DNA from: Butyrivibrio hungatei
GTDB taxonomy: Bacteria; Bacillota; Clostridia; Lachnospirales; Lachnospiraceae
Length of the DNA: 64,000 bases
Assembly (NCBI RefSeq): GCF_900101605.1
Contig: NZ_FMUR01000004.1
Span: 124,001 to 188,000 of the forward strand
Direction of reading: 5' to 3'
The position numbers were made by a program, and so were the translations under genes. Under the pieces are notes generated by a model. It had not been told where the DNA came from and did no database searches. It saw only the letters and a program-made list of their open reading frames with translations. The stretch's first letter is position 1, and each line of letters opens with the position of its first letter. Of the stretch, positions 54,068 to 62,414 are shown piece by piece.

Positions 54068-55148
54068 CCAATAAGTCTCCCATCATGCGACAACCGACGA
54101 GTTTAAAGTTATCTTCCCCGCCCTTAGGCATAAGATCCGTTGTCCTGTAACCGTCTTCCAAAACCTTGCGAACGGCATTTTCTATAGCATCCGCTTCCTT
54201 ATCAAGGTTAAAGGAATATCTGAGCATCATTGCTGCAGAAAGCACGGTAGCAATAGGATTAGCAATATCTTTTCCCGCAATATCAGGGGCGCTTCCGTGA
54301 CTGGGCTCGTACAATCCAAAGCTTGTATCATTAAGTGAAGCACTGGGAAGCATTCCGATAGATCCCGTGATCATACTTGCTTCGTCCGAAAGAATATCAC
54401 CGAACATGTTCTCGGTAAGAACGACATCAAACTGTGTAGGCTCCTTTACAAGCTGCATTGCGCAGTTATCTACGAGCATATGCTCAAGTGTTACATCGGG
54501 ATAATCCTTCTTTACTTCCTCAACAACTTTTCTCCAAAGTCTTGAAGAATCAAGAACGTTTGCTTTATCTACGCTTATAACGCTCTTTCTGCGCTTTCTT
54601 GCAACATCAAAAGCTCTTATTGCAATCCTTCTGATCTCACTCTCTTTATAAACAAGAGTATCTGTCGCAACCTGCTCACCGTTCTCTTCCTTTGTCCATC
54701 TCTCGCCAAAGTAAAGACCGCCTGTAAGCTCTCTCATAATAAGCATATCAAAACCTTTATCCGCAACAGCTTCTTTTAAAGGACAAGCATCCTTAAGCTG
54801 AGGATAAAGATATGCAGGTCTTAAGTTGGCAAAAAGATTAAGTGATTTTCTGAGCTTCAAAAGACCTGCTTCAGGTCTGAGTGAAGGCTCAAGTTTATAC
54901 CATGGGGATGTTGATGTATTTCCGCCGATTGATCCCATAAGTACGGCATCGGCAGCCTTTGCATCTTCAATAGCCTCATCAGTAAGAGGCACACCGTGAA
55001 CATCTATTGAGCAACCGCCCATCAGAATATCCTTATATTCAATGGAGTGTCCAAATTCCGAAGCAACTTTATCAAGTACTTTCTTTGCTTCCGTAACAAT
55101 TTCAGGTCCTATTCCGTCACCAGGAATACATGTAATATTAAGCTTCAT
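54045..55148 (-). CDS. leuB: 3-isopropylmalate dehydrogenase
   Basis: LeuB carries out the oxidative decarboxylation step of leucine synthesis. The 367-aa protein has [20 protein letters not shown], the substrate region [41 protein letters not shown] and the cofactor loop [20 protein letters not shown] of the NAD type. Its promoter lies about 40 bp upstream. It overlaps the next gene by 23 bp. leuA, leuC and leuD are not in the window. Confidence 0.97.
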   Translation of the reverse strand: MKLNITCIPGDGIGPEIVTEAKKVLDKVASEFGHSIEYKDILMGGCSIDVHGVPLTDEAIEDAKAADAVLMGSIGGNTSTSPWYKLEPSLRPEAGLLKLRKSLNLFANLRPAYLYPQLKDACPLKEAVADKGFDMLIMRELTGGLYFGERWTKEENGEQVATDTLVYKESEIRRIAIRAFDVARKRRKSVISVDKANVLDSSRLWRKVVEEVKKDYPDVTLEHMLVDNCAMQLVKEPTQFDVVLTENMFGDILSDEASMITGSIGMLPSASLNDTSFGLYEPSHGSAPDIAGKDIANPIATVLSAAMMLRYSFNLDKEADAIENAVRKVLEDGYRTTDLMPKGGEDNFKLVGCRMMGDLLVERISNC

Positions 55149-55186
55149 ACCCGTATCTCTTTTCTATAATGTATTTTTTAAGTCAT

Positions 55187-55215
55187 AATTTAATGATTTT
55201 CATCTCATTATGCAA
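55187..55215 (-). promoter_or_regulatory. Promoter of the leuB-ilvD-ilvB operon
   Basis: Minus strand TTGCAT, 17 bp, TAAATT, 39 bp before the leuB start. The leader is too short for a T-box, and I see no attenuator peptide. Confidence 0.5.
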
Positions 55216-55217
55216 TA

Positions 55218-55252
55218 AAGCCCGATTGAGTGCGCAAGCACCAATCAGGCTT
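55218..55252 (-). terminator. Intrinsic terminator of yajC
   Basis: AAGCCTGATTG pairs with CAATCGGGCTT (one G-T pair), extended by GTGC/GCAC around a TTGC loop, followed on the minus strand by TATT. It is 19 bp after the yajC stop. Confidence 0.7.
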
Positions 55253-55270
55253 AACAGAATCAAAATTTAA

Positions 55271-55645
55271 TTACTTTTTCTTTGAATTCTTTGAATCCTT
55301 GGTGCTATCGTTTGAAGAAGCGATTGCGTCCTCGGGCTTCTCAACTTCAACAATTGCATCCTTAACCATGGGGATACGACAATTCTTATTGTTACCAAAC
55401 TCTACAATAACCATATCGTCGTTGATGTCAATGATAGTTCCGATAAAACCACCTGTGGTTCTTACGCTGTCACCTACAGCCAATGCAGCCAATACCTGCG
55501 CTTTCTGCTTACGCTCTTTACTGTTGGGACGAACAAGCAGGAAATAGAACACTGCCATTACCACAGCATAAAAAAGTAATGTCGGTACAATTGCAGAACC
55601 TGCAGAAACAGGCTCTGTTGCTGCTTCAGTAAAATATAATAACAT
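55271..55645 (-). CDS. yajC: Preprotein translocase subunit YajC
   Basis: The 124-aa protein has one N-terminal membrane helix (LLFYAVVMAVFYFLLVRP) followed by the conserved NSKERKQKAQVLAALAVGDS and VRTTGGFIGTIIDIN, the mark of YajC, an accessory of SecDF-YidC. A Lys/Ser/Asp-rich C-terminal tail (SSNDSTKDSKNSKKK) follows. The start at 55645 is five bases after GGAGG; an in-frame TTG overlapping the GGAGG is rejected. It follows tgt, as in many bacteria. Confidence 0.93.
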   Translation of the reverse strand: MLLYFTEAATEPVSAGSAIVPTLLFYAVVMAVFYFLLVRPNSKERKQKAQVLAALAVGDSVRTTGGFIGTIIDINDDMVIVEFGNNKNCRIPMVKDAIVEVEKPEDAIASSNDSTKDSKNSKKK

Positions 55646-55747
55646 AACATCCTCCAAAAACTTATTCTTTAATTATATACCAAACAATAATACTAGAAAG
55701 AAACGGCAAATTCAAGTAGTCAAAATTCATCCGGACACATTACAAAT

Positions 55748-56929
55748 TTAACCTTTTCTCCAATTTCGGGCAATATTATATGACTCGCTTGAGATAACCG
55801 AATCAAACTCTGACATGCTCTCCAAAGTTTTCTTCTTGTAAGCCTGATAATTATTGCTTCTTATCGCTTCTCTGATCTCTTTTACCAGATTATTGTAAAA
55901 GTACAGGTTATGAAGAACGCAAAGCCTCATTCCAAGCATTTCACCGGCCTTAAGAAGATGCCTTATATATGCCTTGGAATAGCTCCGGCACGCGGGACAT
56001 TGACAGCCCTCTTCAATAGGCGTGTCATCAAGCTCATATCTGGCATTTAATATATTGATATGACCTCTCTTGGTATACAGATGTCCGTGTCTTCCGTTTC
56101 TGCTTGGATAAACGCAGTCAAAAAAGTCTACTCCCCTGTCCACGGCTTCAAGGATATTTGCCGGTGTTCCGACACCCATTAGATATGTCGGCTTATCCTC
56201 GGGAAGAAAAGGCACAACATGTTCAAGAACATCATACATTTCCTCGTGGCTCTCACCGACCGCAAGTCCTCCGACAGCGTAGCCGTCAAGATCCATATCT
56301 GCGATTCTCTTGGCATGCTCTATCCTGATATCGTTAAATATAGCTCCCTGATTGATTCCAAAAAGCATCTGATGCGGATTAACCGTATACCGGAGGCCGT
56401 TCAGTCGGTCCATCTCTTTTTTGCATCGCTCAAGCCATCTTGTCGTTCTGTCCACAGACATCTGCACATATTCATGCTCTGCCTTAGCAGAAGGACACTC
56501 ATCAAACGCCATCGCGATGGTCGATCCCAAATGGGACTGTATCCTCATACTCTCCTCAGGGCCCATGAACAGTTTATGTCCGTCAATATGCGAATGGAAG
56601 TATACTCCTTCCTCTTTTATCTTTCTTGTCTTAGCAAGAGAAAAGACCTGGAATCCACCCGAATCTGTAAGAATAGGCTTGTTACACGACATAAACTTAT
56701 GAAGTCCGCCCATTCTGTATACCAGATCGTCTCCCGGTCTCAAATGCAAATGATACGTATTTGAAAGAACAACCTGAGTGCCGATATCCTCGAGATCTCT
56801 TGTAGATACTCCTCCCTTTATAGCCGCAACCGTTGCGACATTCATAAATACAGGAGTCTGTATTTCACCGTGAACGGTGGAAAAAGTAGCGCTCTTGGCG
56901 TTCCCGTCCTTATTTACAATTTTGTACAT
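55748..56929 (-). CDS. tgt: Queuine tRNA-ribosyltransferase
   Basis: Tgt exchanges guanine 34 for the queuine precursor in GUN tRNAs. The 393-aa protein has the catalytic Asp in LTDSGGFQVFSLA and DCVYPSRNGRHG, the GLAVGES loop, and the zinc site C-x-C-x-x-C (EEGCQCPACRSYSKAYIRHL) with the distal His. It starts 9 bp after the vanY stop and precedes yajC. Confidence 0.97.
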   Translation of the reverse strand: MYKIVNKDGNAKSATFSTVHGEIQTPVFMNVATVAAIKGGVSTRDLEDIGTQVVLSNTYHLHLRPGDDLVYRMGGLHKFMSCNKPILTDSGGFQVFSLAKTRKIKEEGVYFHSHIDGHKLFMGPEESMRIQSHLGSTIAMAFDECPSAKAEHEYVQMSVDRTTRWLERCKKEMDRLNGLRYTVNPHQMLFGINQGAIFNDIRIEHAKRIADMDLDGYAVGGLAVGESHEEMYDVLEHVVPFLPEDKPTYLMGVGTPANILEAVDRGVDFFDCVYPSRNGRHGHLYTKRGHINILNARYELDDTPIEEGCQCPACRSYSKAYIRHLLKAGEMLGMRLCVLHNLYFYNNLVKEIREAIRSNNYQAYKKKTLESMSEFDSVISSESYNIARNWRKG

Positions 56930-56938
56930 ATAAATCCT

Positions 56939-58054
56939 CTAATTAACATAAGTATTCCAGAATTCTTCCAGACAGATACCATTTTCGTGTATAACAGTCG
57001 CCGCGTCAACCCCCACATATCTAAAATGCCAGGGTTCAAATTCAATACTTGTAATATTCTCTTTTCCGGCAGGATATCTCAAAATAAATCCGTACTTATA
57101 GCTGTTGTCGGCAAGCCATTTTCCGGCGCGTGTATTACCAAATCCCTCATCAAGACTTGAATATCCTTCCGTTATAATATCTATCGCAAGGCCGATCTGA
57201 TGCTCGGAAGATCCGGGAACGGTAACCGCCTGGGAAGCAAGATTATACGCTTCCATATAGTTCATTCCGCCTTCCATGTACCTGCTGACTTTGTTGTTAA
57301 AAAGCATTGTCTGCCTGTCTCTGTCCCTGTAGGGAGAACAGATAATAAGTGCCACTCCGTCCGCATTTGCGGCTCTCATCATTTCAAGAAGCGGAGCAAT
57401 TATCCTCTCATCGCATCTCATCGTACCACTTATGGTTCCGAGTGGAAATTCATAATCATCCGGAATCGGATGCTGCTTATTTACAAGCATTATCTTCCAG
57501 TCGCTGCCGTCAAAATTAATCTCATCCGGATTCGAAAGATCTGTCCCTTCATCCGTCTCCTCGGTCACTGCTGCGCCATCCCCCGTTGCTTCAAGAATTT
57601 CAGAAAGAGAGGCCTGCTTCTCGGGATTAAAATGCTCAGCCTCCGCTACATCGGGATTCTCACTTTCCATCGCTTCCCTGATAAGTTCGGAATCAATATC
57701 CTGACTGACTGCAAGTTCCGCATCAGACTCGGCAACTTCCTCACTGGAAAGCACTTCTTCCGAATCGGAAGAATATCCGTCAACGCTCACATCCGACGCA
57801 AAACTGATATTAAGTGACATCGCAGGATACGAAAAACTGCTGCTAAAAACAAAAAACAACAGTCCGCAGGCAAGACAAATATACCTCTTACTGCTTCTAT
57901 AAAAGTAGAAAAGGATATCATAAAGCGCGATTGCCGCAAAAGCATAACAGATACCCAAAAAGCAAAACGCTTTATGTTTTCTGTTAAATTTTTTTACCTT
58001 GGAAAAGATCTTGTTCTTATAAGCAAGCTTCATCTGTAAGCTACTAGCGTTCAT
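56939..58054 (-). CDS. VanY-type D-alanyl-D-alanine carboxypeptidase (M15B)
   Basis: The 371-aa protein has two membrane segments near the N terminus (residues about 29-49 and 58-78), an acidic Ser/Glu-rich linker to about residue 170, and a C-terminal zinc peptidase domain. The M15B motifs are GSSEHQIGLAIDI (His and Asp ligands) and FEPWHFRYVG (catalytic Glu region and third His). It trims the terminal D-alanine of peptidoglycan stems. Such enzymes are common housekeeping proteins in clostridia; no van resistance genes are nearby. It is divergent from aroC. Confidence 0.93.
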   Translation of the reverse strand: MNASSLQMKLAYKNKIFSKVKKFNRKHKAFCFLGICYAFAAIALYDILFYFYRSSKRYICLACGLLFFVFSSSFSYPAMSLNISFASDVSVDGYSSDSEEVLSSEEVAESDAELAVSQDIDSELIREAMESENPDVAEAEHFNPEKQASLSEILEATGDGAAVTEETDEGTDLSNPDEINFDGSDWKIMLVNKQHPIPDDYEFPLGTISGTMRCDERIIAPLLEMMRAANADGVALIICSPYRDRDRQTMLFNNKVSRYMEGGMNYMEAYNLASQAVTVPGSSEHQIGLAIDIITEGYSSLDEGFGNTRAGKWLADNSYKYGFILRYPAGKENITSIEFEPWHFRYVGVDAATVIHENGICLEEFWNTYVN

Positions 58055-58082
58055 ATCGGAAATCCCCTCTCATTTCGGATAC

Positions 58083-58111
58083 TTGGCTTGTAATATGACA
58101 ACGCGTATAAT
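58083..58111 (+). promoter_or_regulatory. Promoter of aroC
   Basis: TTGGCT (58083-58088), 17 bp, TATAAT (58106-58111), reading toward aroC with a 5' region of about 150 nt. The -10 lies inside the left arm of a perfect inverted repeat. Confidence 0.6.
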
Positions 58112-58130
58112 ATGATATGTTATACGCGTT
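58100..58130. promoter_or_regulatory. Perfect 11-bp inverted repeat over the aroC -10 (operator candidate)
   Basis: AACGCGTATAA (58100-58110) and TTATACGCGTT (58120-58130) are perfect inverted copies with a 9-bp spacer, between the divergent vanY and aroC genes. No T run follows on either strand, so a protein operator is more likely than a terminator. The binding factor is not known. Confidence 0.6.
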
Positions 58131-58266
58131 TATGGCTTAGAAATCTATATCATATTATATAACACTTTACCGTATATTTCATCATTTTTTATAGCTGATA
58201 ATGCGCCACAATGCGCTAAATCATATATTTTATTTCAATAATTTTTGTCAACATGAAAGGATGCCT

Positions 58267-59367
58267 ATGTCAGGTTCAACACTCGGAAAAAACATTACAA
58301 TATCAACATGGGGAGAATCTCACGGCGAAGCGCTCGGAGTCGTTGTTGACGGCTTCCCCGCAGGACTCGATCTCACCAAAGAAGATATTCAAAAATTCCT
58401 CGACAGAAGAAAACCCGGAACTTCATCTGCCACAACATCAAGAAAAGAGGACGACGAAGTCTGCATACTCTCCGGAATATTTGAAGGAAAAACAACCGGA
58501 ACTCCCATTTCCATGATGGTAAAAAATACTTCTCAAAGATCTTCCGACTACAGTGAGATCGCAAGCTACTATCGCCCCGGCCACGCCGACTACTGCTTTG
58601 ATGAAAAATACGGCTTCAGAGACTACAGAGGCGGCGGACGCTCTTCAGGAAGAGAAACGATAGGCAGGGTTGCCGCAGGTGCTCTCTGTCAGAAACTGCT
58701 GTCAGAGATGGGGATCGACGTTTATGCATACACACGCTCTATCGGAGATGTGGAGATCGATGACGAAAAATTTGACAGAAATGCAATATATACAACACCA
58801 ACATCCATGCCCGATACAGAAGCGGATAAAAAAGCTATGGATCTTATCATGAAATGCCGCGAAAACATGGACTCAATAGGCGGTGTTATAGAATGCCGCA
58901 TAAAAGGCGTTCCCGCAGGAATCGGCGAACCTGTTTTCGATAAACTTGATGCTCTCCTTGCAAGAGCTGTCATGAGTATCGGTGCCGTTAAAGCCGTCGA
59001 GATAGGTTGCGGAACCAAAGCAGCGAAACTATACGGCTCGGAAAACAACGACGAATTCATTTATGAGAACAATTCTGTTTCTAAAAAAACAAATAACTCA
59101 GGAGGAATTCTGGGCGGAATGTCAGACGGAAGCGAGATTGTAATCAGAGCTTATGTAAAGCCGACACCCAGCATTGCGCGTTCGCAGAACACCGTAAACA
59201 AATCGAATGAAAATATATCAATAAATATAAAAGGTCGTCACGACCCCGTTGTGGTTCCGAGAGCCGTTGTTGTAGTTGAGAGCATGTGTGCTTTCACACT
59301 CCTCGACCTTTTGATCTCCAACATTTCCGCGAAAGCCTCAAACATAATAAACTTCTACAAGAAGTAA
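58267..59367 (+). CDS. aroC: Chorismate synthase
   Basis: AroC makes chorismate from EPSP and needs reduced FMN. The 366-aa protein starts MSGSTLGKNITISTWGESHG and has the FMN-site motifs RPGHADYCFDEKYGFRDYRG and GRSSGRETIGRVAAGAL, plus the C-terminal GRHDPVVVPRAVVVVESM. I start it at 58267, behind AAAGGATGCCT. It is monocistronic between its own promoter and a terminator at 59395. Confidence 0.96.
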   Translation: MSGSTLGKNITISTWGESHGEALGVVVDGFPAGLDLTKEDIQKFLDRRKPGTSSATTSRKEDDEVCILSGIFEGKTTGTPISMMVKNTSQRSSDYSEIASYYRPGHADYCFDEKYGFRDYRGGGRSSGRETIGRVAAGALCQKLLSEMGIDVYAYTRSIGDVEIDDEKFDRNAIYTTPTSMPDTEADKKAMDLIMKCRENMDSIGGVIECRIKGVPAGIGEPVFDKLDALLARAVMSIGAVKAVEIGCGTKAAKLYGSENNDEFIYENNSVSKKTNNSGGILGGMSDGSEIVIRAYVKPTPSIARSQNTVNKSNENISINIKGRHDPVVVPRAVVVVESMCAFTLLDLLISNISAKASNIINFYKK

Positions 59368-59394
59368 AAAACTTTTTTTGCAAAAAAGAAAAAA

Positions 59395-59433
59395 CCTGTA
59401 AATACAAACTCTTTAAAAGAATGTATTTACAGG
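59395..59433. terminator. Bidirectional terminator between aroC and the lactonase gene
   Basis: CCTGTAAATACA pairs perfectly with TGTATTTACAGG (12 bp). On the plus strand CTCTATTTTT follows; on the minus strand TTTTTTCTTTTTTG follows, so it serves both converging genes. Confidence 0.9.
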
Positions 59434-59461
59434 CTCTATTTTTACAGGACACTAATTTATA

Positions 59462-60526
59462 TCATCCCTCTAATTTGTGGAATACAATGCAGTTAGGTCT
59501 ATTTACGTGCTCTTCTGGTCCGTTCATTACAAGCGTTCCTGCCTCAAGATCAACCTTAAAAAATGTAAGCGAATCCGACTCATGATTGAGTGATACAAGA
59601 TGCTTATTGTCAGGGAACAAAGCAGCATCCTTAGGATATTCGCCCGCGATCGGAAGCTGGATTTTCTTTGTCAGAAGTCCCGTTTCCTTATCAACCTTGT
59701 AAATAATTACATTGTTCTCTCCCGCTGTCGAACTTACAAGATAGTTGTAGTCCTCGGAGAATGTAAGCGCACTGCTTGCAACACCGATAGAATCAGCTTC
59801 ATCTGAATTAGATACGGTCTGAATCTTGTTAAATTCTGGATCGCCGTTATTGTCTGTATACTCATATACTTCAATGCCGCATTTCTGCTCAAGACAAACA
59901 TAAAGAAATCTTCCGTCTTTGGAAAACTGCATATGTCTGGGTGAAGATTCCTGATCACAGTGAATAACATCAACTTCTTTGATCTTACCGGACTCAACAT
60001 TGAGAGAATATACATTAACTCTGTCCATTCCAAGATCGGCTGCAAGGAGATACTTATTATCCTTAGATACTTTTATACACTGTACATGAGGCACGTGATT
60101 TCTTCCGGCTGCTGTTCCGAGACCCTTATGATATCTCTCATCGGTGATCTCACCGATACTTCCGTCTTTGTTAAGCTTAAGGATTGTCACCTTACCGTCA
60201 TGGTATCCGGCTGTCAAAAGATAATTATCTTCCTGATCCATATTGAGATAACATCCACGCATTCCGTTGATTGAAGCCTCATTTAAGAATTCAAGGCCTC
60301 CGTCGGGCAGAATATGATAAGCCTCGACACCCGCATCCGTAATGGAATACAGAGTCTTCTTATTGTGAGATATTCCGATATAAGATGAATTGGTTATTTC
60401 AACCTTCTGCTTCTCCTTAAATCTGCCGTTTTTCATATCAACGTCATAAATTTTAATTCCAAATTTGGAACCAAGTCCGGAAGTGTAGCTAGATACATAA
60501 GCCACATACTTGTCTTTTCCAGCCAT
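59462..60526 (-). CDS. Lactonase-family beta-propeller (6-phosphogluconolactonase-like)
   Basis: The 354-aa protein is a seven-bladed propeller of the COG2706 lactonase family: MAGKDKYVAYVSSYT, the conserved HVPHVQCIKVSKDNKYLLAADLG split across blades, SPRHMQFSKDGRFLYVCLEQ, and NRPNCIVFHK at the end. Some members are 6-phosphogluconolactonases of the pentose phosphate pathway; others act on different lactones, so the substrate is uncertain. It starts behind CAGGAGGCATGTTGTAAA and follows the secreted-protein gene by 38 bp. Confidence 0.85.
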   Translation of the reverse strand: MAGKDKYVAYVSSYTSGLGSKFGIKIYDVDMKNGRFKEKQKVEITNSSYIGISHNKKTLYSITDAGVEAYHILPDGGLEFLNEASINGMRGCYLNMDQEDNYLLTAGYHDGKVTILKLNKDGSIGEITDERYHKGLGTAAGRNHVPHVQCIKVSKDNKYLLAADLGMDRVNVYSLNVESGKIKEVDVIHCDQESSPRHMQFSKDGRFLYVCLEQKCGIEVYEYTDNNGDPEFNKIQTVSNSDEADSIGVASSALTFSEDYNYLVSSTAGENNVIIYKVDKETGLLTKKIQLPIAGEYPKDAALFPDNKHLVSLNHESDSLTFFKVDLEAGTLVMNGPEEHVNRPNCIVFHKLEG

Positions 60527-60564
60527 TTTACAACATGCCTCCTGAATGTATATTTATATAATAA

Positions 60565-61251
60565 TTACCAGTTTTTATACTTGCCGTTTACGCATACTCC
60601 GACAAATCCGTTTGCTGTCATAACAGCCTTGTCTGATTCAGAAATAACAGGTGCGGAATCAGTTGCCGATACAACATCAAAATACTTGGAACCTTCATTT
60701 ACGGCAACACCCTTTAAAGAAATTGTTGCCATCTGTCCGTTTCCGTTTGTAAGAGAGAAAGATGCCATTGCAACATCCTTATCGTTATAAAGCATTGCAA
60801 CGTTTCCGTTCTTCTTTACAGTTCCTGTCGCTTTCTTTGCAAGCTCAACCTGAACAGACTCTGAAGTCTGAGCGGCATTTCCTACGCGAACAAGAACCTC
60901 ATCGTATGTGCCGTCTGACTGAACCTTTTCATCATCAATATAGAAATAGAAAGGTACGTCTTTAGCCTGCTCATCGGCGCCAACATGGAAAATAACATCC
61001 TGTGTTCCGCTCTTAAATGAGCACTCAAGATATGTTCCGTTACTTGTGTGAGGTCCAAGATGATATGTATAGTTAAATTTTGACCTCATATGCATTGTGT
61101 GTTCGCTTCCTGCGTTCATATTAATTACAGTATCCCCAAAGTCAAAGTACATGGGAAGATCACTTTCTGCATGCGCATTAACAGACATGAGCGATCCTGC
61201 AACCAAAAATGTACCAAGCGCAGTAATAAGATTTTTTTTCATTCCAGTCAT
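60565..61251 (-). CDS. Secreted protein of unknown function
   Basis: The 228-aa product (start at 61251, GGAGG eight bases upstream) begins with a signal peptide MTGMKKNLITALGTFLVAGS followed by LMSVNAHA and a probable cut after AHA. The mature part is rich in Thr, Ser, Asp and beta-prone stretches (MYFDFGDTVINMNAGSEHTM, HTSNGTYLECSFKSGTQDVI). It contains one Cys at that point and another near the C-terminal GVCVNGKYKNW. It looks like an exported beta-sandwich. I do not recognise a family. It has its own promoter and may be cotranscribed with the lactonase gene. Confidence 0.7.
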   Translation of the reverse strand: MTGMKKNLITALGTFLVAGSLMSVNAHAESDLPMYFDFGDTVINMNAGSEHTMHMRSKFNYTYHLGPHTSNGTYLECSFKSGTQDVIFHVGADEQAKDVPFYFYIDDEKVQSDGTYDEVLVRVGNAAQTSESVQVELAKKATGTVKKNGNVAMLYNDKDVAMASFSLTNGNGQMATISLKGVAVNEGSKYFDVVSATDSAPVISESDKAVMTANGFVGVCVNGKYKNW

Positions 61252-61309
61252 AAATTTTTCCTCCGTGTCTAACAACAATCTTATTTTCTCTTCTCTTTTT
61301 ATATTTATA

Positions 61310-61337
61310 ATTATATATTCTCGAATGTAAAATTCAA
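61310..61337 (-). promoter_or_regulatory. Promoter of the secreted-protein gene
   Basis: Minus strand TTGAAT, 16 bp, TATAAT, 58 bp before the start codon at 61251. Confidence 0.65.
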
Positions 61338-61361
61338 GAAAATGGCAATCACGCCCGTTTA

Positions 61362-62414
61362 TTATAAATACCTTATTTCAAGATTATCGGCATCTGCCGA
61401 TACATCTGCTCTTGCCCCCATTACAACGGGAAGCATCGGATCGATATGCCCGATATCCGCATCAAAGATTATAGGAGCCCCATAATCCTGCAAAAGATCC
61501 GTAAGTGCGTTAAATCTGTCAACGCCCATCATATCTCCGTCAAAGCATCCGTTTGACCTTCCGACAATAAATCCACCGACATTTTCAAACCAGCCGGCTT
61601 CCTTCATATTCCAGATTGCTCTTCTGTAGCTCATGGGATTGAGCTCACAGTTTTCGATAACCCACAAAATTTTATCATCACATTTTTTTACAAAATCCGC
61701 GACTTTATCAAATCTTGTTCCTATCATATTGGCCATTACGTCGATGCAACCGCCGAGCAGGATTCCCTGCATGCTTACTTTGCCATCTGTCTTCTCGGCT
61801 TTCTTTGAAGAACAATCGTAATTGGTCAAAACTTTTTTCGCATCGCATTTGTATACAAAAGGCTTGGAATAATCTATTTCCTCTTTTTCTTCTTTATGCT
61901 TTACAAATTTGTCATAGCCCTTAAATACCTTCTTTGTTCCCTCAAGCAATGCGAAGGCGTCATTCTCGGTACCTTCCCATTCTTTGGCATATCCCGTAAT
62001 ATTGGGGCCGTAAATCCCACATGTATTTGCGATAGTAACAAGCGGAAGCAAAAAGCTCGTATTGTCGGAATATCCGACAAACCACTTGGGCCTGGCGCTT
62101 TTTATAATCTCAAAATCAACATTTGAGATAGTCTCAACCATGAGCTCTCCGCCGCCCGCAGAGATAATCGCATCAATATCGTCTCTCTTATAAAAATCCG
62201 TAAGCTCGGCACCTGTAACTTTGGGATCGGTGCTTATTCCAAGTCCGTCTCCCATCCTTGCCGTCTTACCCTCGATAATATTGTAACCTCTGCCTTTTAT
62301 CCTGTTCTCGGCAATATCTATCAAAAAACTATACGGTTCTATAGCCGCACCGAATGAAGGAGCGGTTATTCCTATGGTGTCACCTTTCTTTATGCTGTCC
62401 GGTTTTCTGATCAT
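61362..62414 (-). CDS. LD-carboxypeptidase / MccF-like serine peptidase (S66)
   Basis: The 350-aa protein begins MIRKPDSIKKGDTIGITAPS and has the nucleophile elbow WFVGYSDNTSFLLPL with the catalytic Ser, plus the downstream Glu and His of the S66 triad in WVIENCELNPMSYRRAIWNM and FDADIGHIDPMLPVVMGARA. S66 members cleave the L,D bond of murein tetrapeptides (LdcA) or detoxify microcin C-like compounds (MccF); the longer form with an insert (residues 160-215, Lys-rich) is nearer MccF. Its ATG overlaps the stop of the aldolase-family gene by 4 bases, so the two are coupled. Confidence 0.88.
   Translation of the reverse strand: MIRKPDSIKKGDTIGITAPSFGAAIEPYSFLIDIAENRIKGRGYNIIEGKTARMGDGLGISTDPKVTGAELTDFYKRDDIDAIISAGGGELMVETISNVDFEIIKSARPKWFVGYSDNTSFLLPLVTIANTCGIYGPNITGYAKEWEGTENDAFALLEGTKKVFKGYDKFVKHKEEKEEIDYSKPFVYKCDAKKVLTNYDCSSKKAEKTDGKVSMQGILLGGCIDVMANMIGTRFDKVADFVKKCDDKILWVIENCELNPMSYRRAIWNMKEAGWFENVGGFIVGRSNGCFDGDMMGVDRFNALTDLLQDYGAPIIFDADIGHIDPMLPVVMGARADVSADADNLEIRYL

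Noticed and set aside
55149..55217. T-box or leader-peptide attenuator before leuB
   Set aside because: The leader is under 50 nt and shows neither a T-box motif nor a Leu-rich peptide.
56939..58054. Vancomycin resistance gene
   Set aside because: VanY-type carboxypeptidases are common housekeeping enzymes, and no vanHAX or vanRS genes are nearby.
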